Below, piece after piece: positions 61,212-64,000 of a stretch of 64,000 nucleotides of DNA (its first letter is position 1; each line of letters starts with the position of its first letter). Origin of the DNA: Acidimicrobiales bacterium (lineage in GTDB: Bacteria > Actinomycetota > Acidimicrobiia > Acidimicrobiales > Iamiaceae); assembly GCA_035547835.1 (NCBI GenBank), contig DASZTW010000019.1, positions 1 through 64,000 of the forward strand, given 5' to 3'. The position numbers were made by a program, and so were the translations under genes. A model generated the notes under the pieces. That model worked only from the letters and a program-made list of their open reading frames with translations. It was not told the DNA's origin and searched no databases.

Positions 61212-62386
61212 TGGCGACGTACGACCAGTCGCTGTCACGGTTCGGTGCGCACGGCCGGAGTCGCTCGGGCCTGGGTGCGATGACGGCTGCCCCTGTCCGG
61301 CACCTCGATCTGGTGTTGCTCGGCGTGGTCGGGATCATCCAGTCGCTCGGGCTGCTGATGGTGTTCAGCGCCACCCGGGGCCCCAACCCGCCGTTCCGCT
61401 ACGGCTACCTCACCAAGCAGGCCGTGTTCGTGGTGCTCGGCGTGGCGGCGCTGTCGGTCGTGAGCCTGATCGACTATCGGCGATTCCGTGACTACGCGCT
61501 GTTCGTGTACGGCGCCGGCGTGTTCCTGCTGTTCTTGGTGCTGGTCCCGGGGGTCGGTTCGTCGGCCAAGGGCCACCAGTCGTGGATCTCGCTCGGGCCC
61601 TTCCAGCTCCAGCCCTCGGAGCTCAACAAGATCACCTTGATCGTCGGCCTCGCCGGCGTGCTCACGCACTACCAGGGCGACATCGACTTGCGGCGCCTCG
61701 GGATCGTCCTCGGGATGGCCGCAGTGCCGATGGCCCTGGTCTTGGTGCAAGGCGACCTCGGCACCACCTTGGTGTTCGCCGTGGTCGTGCCCACCATGCT
61801 CGCGATCGGCGGCGCGCGACCCAAGCACCTCGCCGTGTTGCTACTCGCGGGGATCCTCGTCGCCACGGTCGCGCTGAGCGGAGGGGTGCTCAAGCAGTAT
61901 CAGCGCGACCGCCTGACCACCTTCCTCCATCAGGACACGGCGGCGGCCACCGGAGGGGCGGCGTACAACTTGAACCGGGCGAAGATCGCCATCGGTCGGG
62001 GTGGGATGTTCGGCCAGGGGCTGTTCCGCGGCAGCCAGACCCGCCTCAGCATCGTGCCCGAGCAGCACACCGACTTCATCTTCACGGCAGTGGGGGAGCA
62101 GTTCGGGTTCTTCGGCGCCGGTCTGCTACTGGTGCTGTTCTGCCTGATGGTGTGGCGCATCTGGCGAACGGCGCTGCTGGCCCGCGACGAGTTCGGCACC
62201 CTGATCTGCGTCGGCGTGCTGGCCATGCTCGTGTTCCACACGTTCGAGAACGTCGGCATGACCATGGGGATCATGCCGATCACCGGCATCCCGCTGCCGT
62301 TCATGTCGTACGGCGGCTCGTCGACGCTGTTGAACTTCTTGGCCATCGGGTTCGTGCTCAACGTCCACATGCGCCGCTTCTCCTGA
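61211..62386 (+). CDS. rodA: rod-shape glycosyltransferase RodA (SEDS family)
   Basis: 391 aa, about 10 transmembrane helices. SEDS peptidoglycan polymerase. Conserved parts: QSWISLGPFQLQPSELNKI near residue 123-141 (the Gln-Pro-Ser-Glu motif), the catalytic-region LVQGDLGTTLVFA near 176-188 (Asp), VPEQHTDFIFTAVGEQFG near 281-298 and PFMSYGGSSTLLNF near 362-375. It polymerises lipid II and pairs with PBP2. TGATG overlap with mrdA. Confidence 0.95.
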   Translation: MATYDQSLSRFGAHGRSRSGLGAMTAAPVRHLDLVLLGVVGIIQSLGLLMVFSATRGPNPPFRYGYLTKQAVFVVLGVAALSVVSLIDYRRFRDYALFVYGAGVFLLFLVLVPGVGSSAKGHQSWISLGPFQLQPSELNKITLIVGLAGVLTHYQGDIDLRRLGIVLGMAAVPMALVLVQGDLGTTLVFAVVVPTMLAIGGARPKHLAVLLLAGILVATVALSGGVLKQYQRDRLTTFLHQDTAAATGGAAYNLNRAKIAIGRGGMFGQGLFRGSQTRLSIVPEQHTDFIFTAVGEQFGFFGAGLLLVLFCLMVWRIWRTALLARDEFGTLICVGVLAMLVFHTFENVGMTMGIMPITGIPLPFMSYGGSSTLLNFLAIGFVLNVHMRRFS

Positions 62387-62567
62387 GACGACGGCAGGTT
62401 TCGTGTCGCCCGGGTCGGGAAGGGCGGCTCCTCGGCTGCGTCGGCAGCCGTCTCTCATGGCGAGGAGTCCGAACCATGCCCCTGTCCACCTCCGCGGCGC
62501 TCGGCCGTGACGCCGATCGGCGTTCACGTCCGCCCATCTCCGTCATCTCCGATAACCTCCACCGCCC

Positions 62568-63029
62568 ATGACCCCGCCACACAGCTCTGCCCCCACGTCC
62601 ATGCCGTCGCCTGCCCGTCAACGGTCCCGTCGCAGTCTCGCTCTCGTGGTCGCGTTGCTGGCCGTGCTGGTGCTCGGAGCGGCCGCCTGTTCGGGCGGCT
62701 CCAGCAAGGTGCTGAAGACCACGACCACCAAGAGCCCGACCACGGAGGCCACGTCCGACACCGGGAGCTTCTCCGACACCGGGAGCTTCTCGGACTCCGG
62801 CGACTTCTCCGACTCGTCCAGCTACAGCGACTTGCTGTCGGACCTCTCGAGCGACGACAGCGGCAGTTCGGGCGGCAGCCTCCGCGACATCTTCTTGAAC
62901 TCCTGCGAGGGCAGCGGCGGCAGCAAGTCGTTGTGCGAGTGCGTGGCCGACAAGCTCGACTTCAGCGACCCCACGAGCCTCGTGACCGAGGCGCAGTCCG
63001 CTGCCCGCGAGTGCGTGAGCGGCGACTGA
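62568..63029 (+). CDS. putative lipoprotein with Ser/Asp-rich repeats
   Basis: 153 aa; no family recognised. A basic start (PARQRSRRS) and hydrophobic stretch (LALVVALLAVLVLGAAAC) end in a lipobox-like LGAAAC with Cys41, followed by SGGSS. Residues about 48-58 are Thr/Lys-rich, and 60-105 are Ser/Asp-rich with a GSFSDT repeat. The C-terminal 45 residues contain three cysteines in SCEGSGGSKSLCECVADKL and one in ARECVSGD, perhaps two disulfides. TAACCT (62553-62558) lies 9 nt before ATG 62568, so it is probably leaderless. The 181-bp gap before it holds nothing else recognised. Confidence 0.75.
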   Translation: MTPPHSSAPTSMPSPARQRSRRSLALVVALLAVLVLGAAACSGGSSKVLKTTTTKSPTTEATSDTGSFSDTGSFSDSGDFSDSSSYSDLLSDLSSDDSGSSGGSLRDIFLNSCEGSGGSKSLCECVADKLDFSDPTSLVTEAQSAARECVSGD

Positions 63030-63074
63030 CCCGTCGTCACCGACAATCGAGGCCACCTTGCGTCTGTGTCCATC

Positions 63075-63100
63075 GCCCGGGTGCATGACTGCACCCGGGC
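63075..63100 (+). terminator. perfect 10-bp hairpin after the lipoprotein gene
   Basis: GCCCGGGTGC (63075-63084) and GCACCCGGGC (63091-63100) pair perfectly around a 6-nt loop, 45 bp after the stop. There is no T-tract, common for actinobacterial terminators. Confidence 0.65.
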
Positions 63101-63150
63101 GAGGCGCGGGTGCGGGGCCACTGAGGGTGAGTCGGTAACATCGAGTGATC

Positions 63151-64000
63151 ATGACCTCGCTCTGGCCGCAGCTCGAGCCGCTCCTCATGCAGGTCGCCAA
63201 ACCTGCTCGCTACATCGGCTGCGAGGACGGCGCGGTGGTCCCTGACCACGATCCGCACAAGGTGGCCTGGCTGCTCGCCTACCCCGACACGTACGAGATC
63301 GGCCTGCCCAACCAGGGCCTGCAGGTGCTGGCCGAGATCCTCAACGAGCGCGCCGACGCGGTGGCCGAGCGAGCGTACGCACCTTGGCACGACCTCGAAG
63401 CCCTGCTCAGGGCCAACGGCCTGCCGCTCTTCTCGGTGGAGACCCACCGCGCGGCTGGGGACTTCGACCTGCTCGCGTTCAACCTGTCGGCCGAGCTCAC
63501 GTACACCAACCTGCTCAACATGGTCGACCTGGCGGGCGTCCCGGTGCGCACCGCTGACCGGTCGGTCGAGAACCCCCTCATCGGTGCGGGCGGCCACTGC
63601 ACTTACAACCCCGAGCCCATCGCCGACTTCCTCGACTTCGTGGTGCTCGGCGACGGCGAAGAAGCCGTCGGCGAGATCACCGAAGTGGTCGCCGACTGGA
63701 AGGCGAACGGGCGTGCCGGTGGGCGCGAGGCCGTGCATCGTGCCCTGGCGACGCTCGACGGGGTCTACGTCCCCGCGCTGTACGAAGCGGCGTTCGACGG
63801 GGACCTCTTCGGCGGCCTCACGCCGCTGGTGGCCGACGCGCCCGACGTGGTCGAAAAGCGCACCATCGCCGATCTCGCCGACTGGCCGTATCCGAAGCGC
63901 CAGCTCGTGCCGCTCACCGAGGTCGTGCACGACCGCCTCAACGTCGAGGTCTTCCGTGGCTGCACCCGCGGCTGCAGGTTCTGCCAAGCCGGGATGATCA
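63151..64000 (+). CDS. radical SAM protein, TIGR03960 type, N-terminal part
   Basis: 283 residues are visible and the reading frame is still open at the window end. The N-terminal B12-binding-like domain includes VAWLLAYPDTYEIGLPNQGLQ split near residue 33-53, AERAYAPWHDLEALLR near 71 and LAFNLSAELTYTNLLNMVDL near 110. The radical SAM motif CTRGCRFCQAG (Cys-x3-Cys-x2-Cys) is near residue 272. In other bacteria this family is followed by a TIGR03936 partner and sits near rodA and RNase E/G or ribosomal protein L21 genes; its reaction is not established. TAACAT (63136-63141) lies 9 nt before ATG 63151: leaderless. Confidence 0.88.
   Translation, partial: MTSLWPQLEPLLMQVAKPARYIGCEDGAVVPDHDPHKVAWLLAYPDTYEIGLPNQGLQVLAEILNERADAVAERAYAPWHDLEALLRANGLPLFSVETHRAAGDFDLLAFNLSAELTYTNLLNMVDLAGVPVRTADRSVENPLIGAGGHCTYNPEPIADFLDFVVLGDGEEAVGEITEVVADWKANGRAGGREAVHRALATLDGVYVPALYEAAFDGDLFGGLTPLVADAPDVVEKRTIADLADWPYPKRQLVPLTEVVHDRLNVEVFRGCTRGCRFCQAGMI

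Noticed and set aside
59076-61238. A 720-residue minus-strand frame opposite mrdA
   Set aside because: The plus strand carries SxxK, SSD and KTG motifs in order. The minus frame has no recognisable domain.
62387-62567. A riboswitch or small gene before the lipoprotein gene
   Set aside because: The region has some inverted-repeat potential but I cannot match it to a known riboswitch core, and the open frame running into it is an out-of-frame extension from rodA.

Overview
The window is a contiguous piece of a high-GC (roughly 70%) actinobacterial chromosome. Many genes have no Shine-Dalgarno sequence and instead carry a TANNNT -10 hexamer 6-11 nt before the start codon, which means leaderless transcription. 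Core genes (tig-clpP-clpX, folC-map, ndk, mreBCD-mrdA-rodA) lie beside a large acyl-CoA catabolic island. The content fits a rod-shaped, lipid-degrading actinobacterium outside the classic Mycobacterium/Streptomyces groups. An Acidimicrobiia-like lineage is my inference, not something the sequence proves. I see no phage, transposase, CRISPR array or plasmid gene.

Layout. 0-5.4 kb: a proline-repeat coiled-coil protein, SURF1, two TetR regulators, a ferritin-like di-iron protein and an SDR. 5.4-9.0 kb (minus strand): a MgtE-N/CBS protein without a membrane domain, an NRAMP-type transporter with altered metal-site residues, and a Suc/Fer thioredoxin-like protein. 9.3-12.5 kb: an acyl-CoA synthetase and pyruvate kinase. 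12.6-13.0 kb: tRNA-Arg, tRNA-His and tRNA-Lys. 13.1-16.1 kb: DUF302 and a CsoR-family repressor, divergent from an MMPL exporter.

16.1-47.5 kb is a catabolic island: five AMP-forming CoA ligases, five acyl-CoA dehydrogenase-like proteins, five crotonases, an SCP-x-type thiolase with its DUF35 partner, a carboxyltransferase, a CaiB-type CoA-transferase, an aldehyde dehydrogenase, two amidohydrolase-2 proteins, two hotdog proteins, an SDR, an LLM flavoprotein, a SnoaL-like protein, a cysteine-less isochorismatase homologue and, last, a GntR/FadR-type regulator. The genes form divergent, tightly overlapping operons. Their promoter regions share a 12-bp palindrome, consensus ANATCTAGATNT, at five places (16113, 19388, 23555, 33376, 35989). 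Together these sites can serve nearly every gene of the island, which therefore looks like one regulon for activation and beta-oxidation-like breakdown of an unidentified, probably branched or alicyclic, carboxylic acid. This is the best candidate here for an undescribed system.

47.5-64 kb returns to housekeeping: a metallo-beta-lactamase-fold protein, tRNA-Gly, trigger factor, ClpP, ClpX, a K+/H+-type antiporter, FolC, a SEC-C methionine aminopeptidase, Ndk, the rod-shape operon mreB-mreC-mreD-mrdA-rodA, a Ser/Asp-rich putative lipoprotein, and the start of a radical SAM protein that runs off the window.
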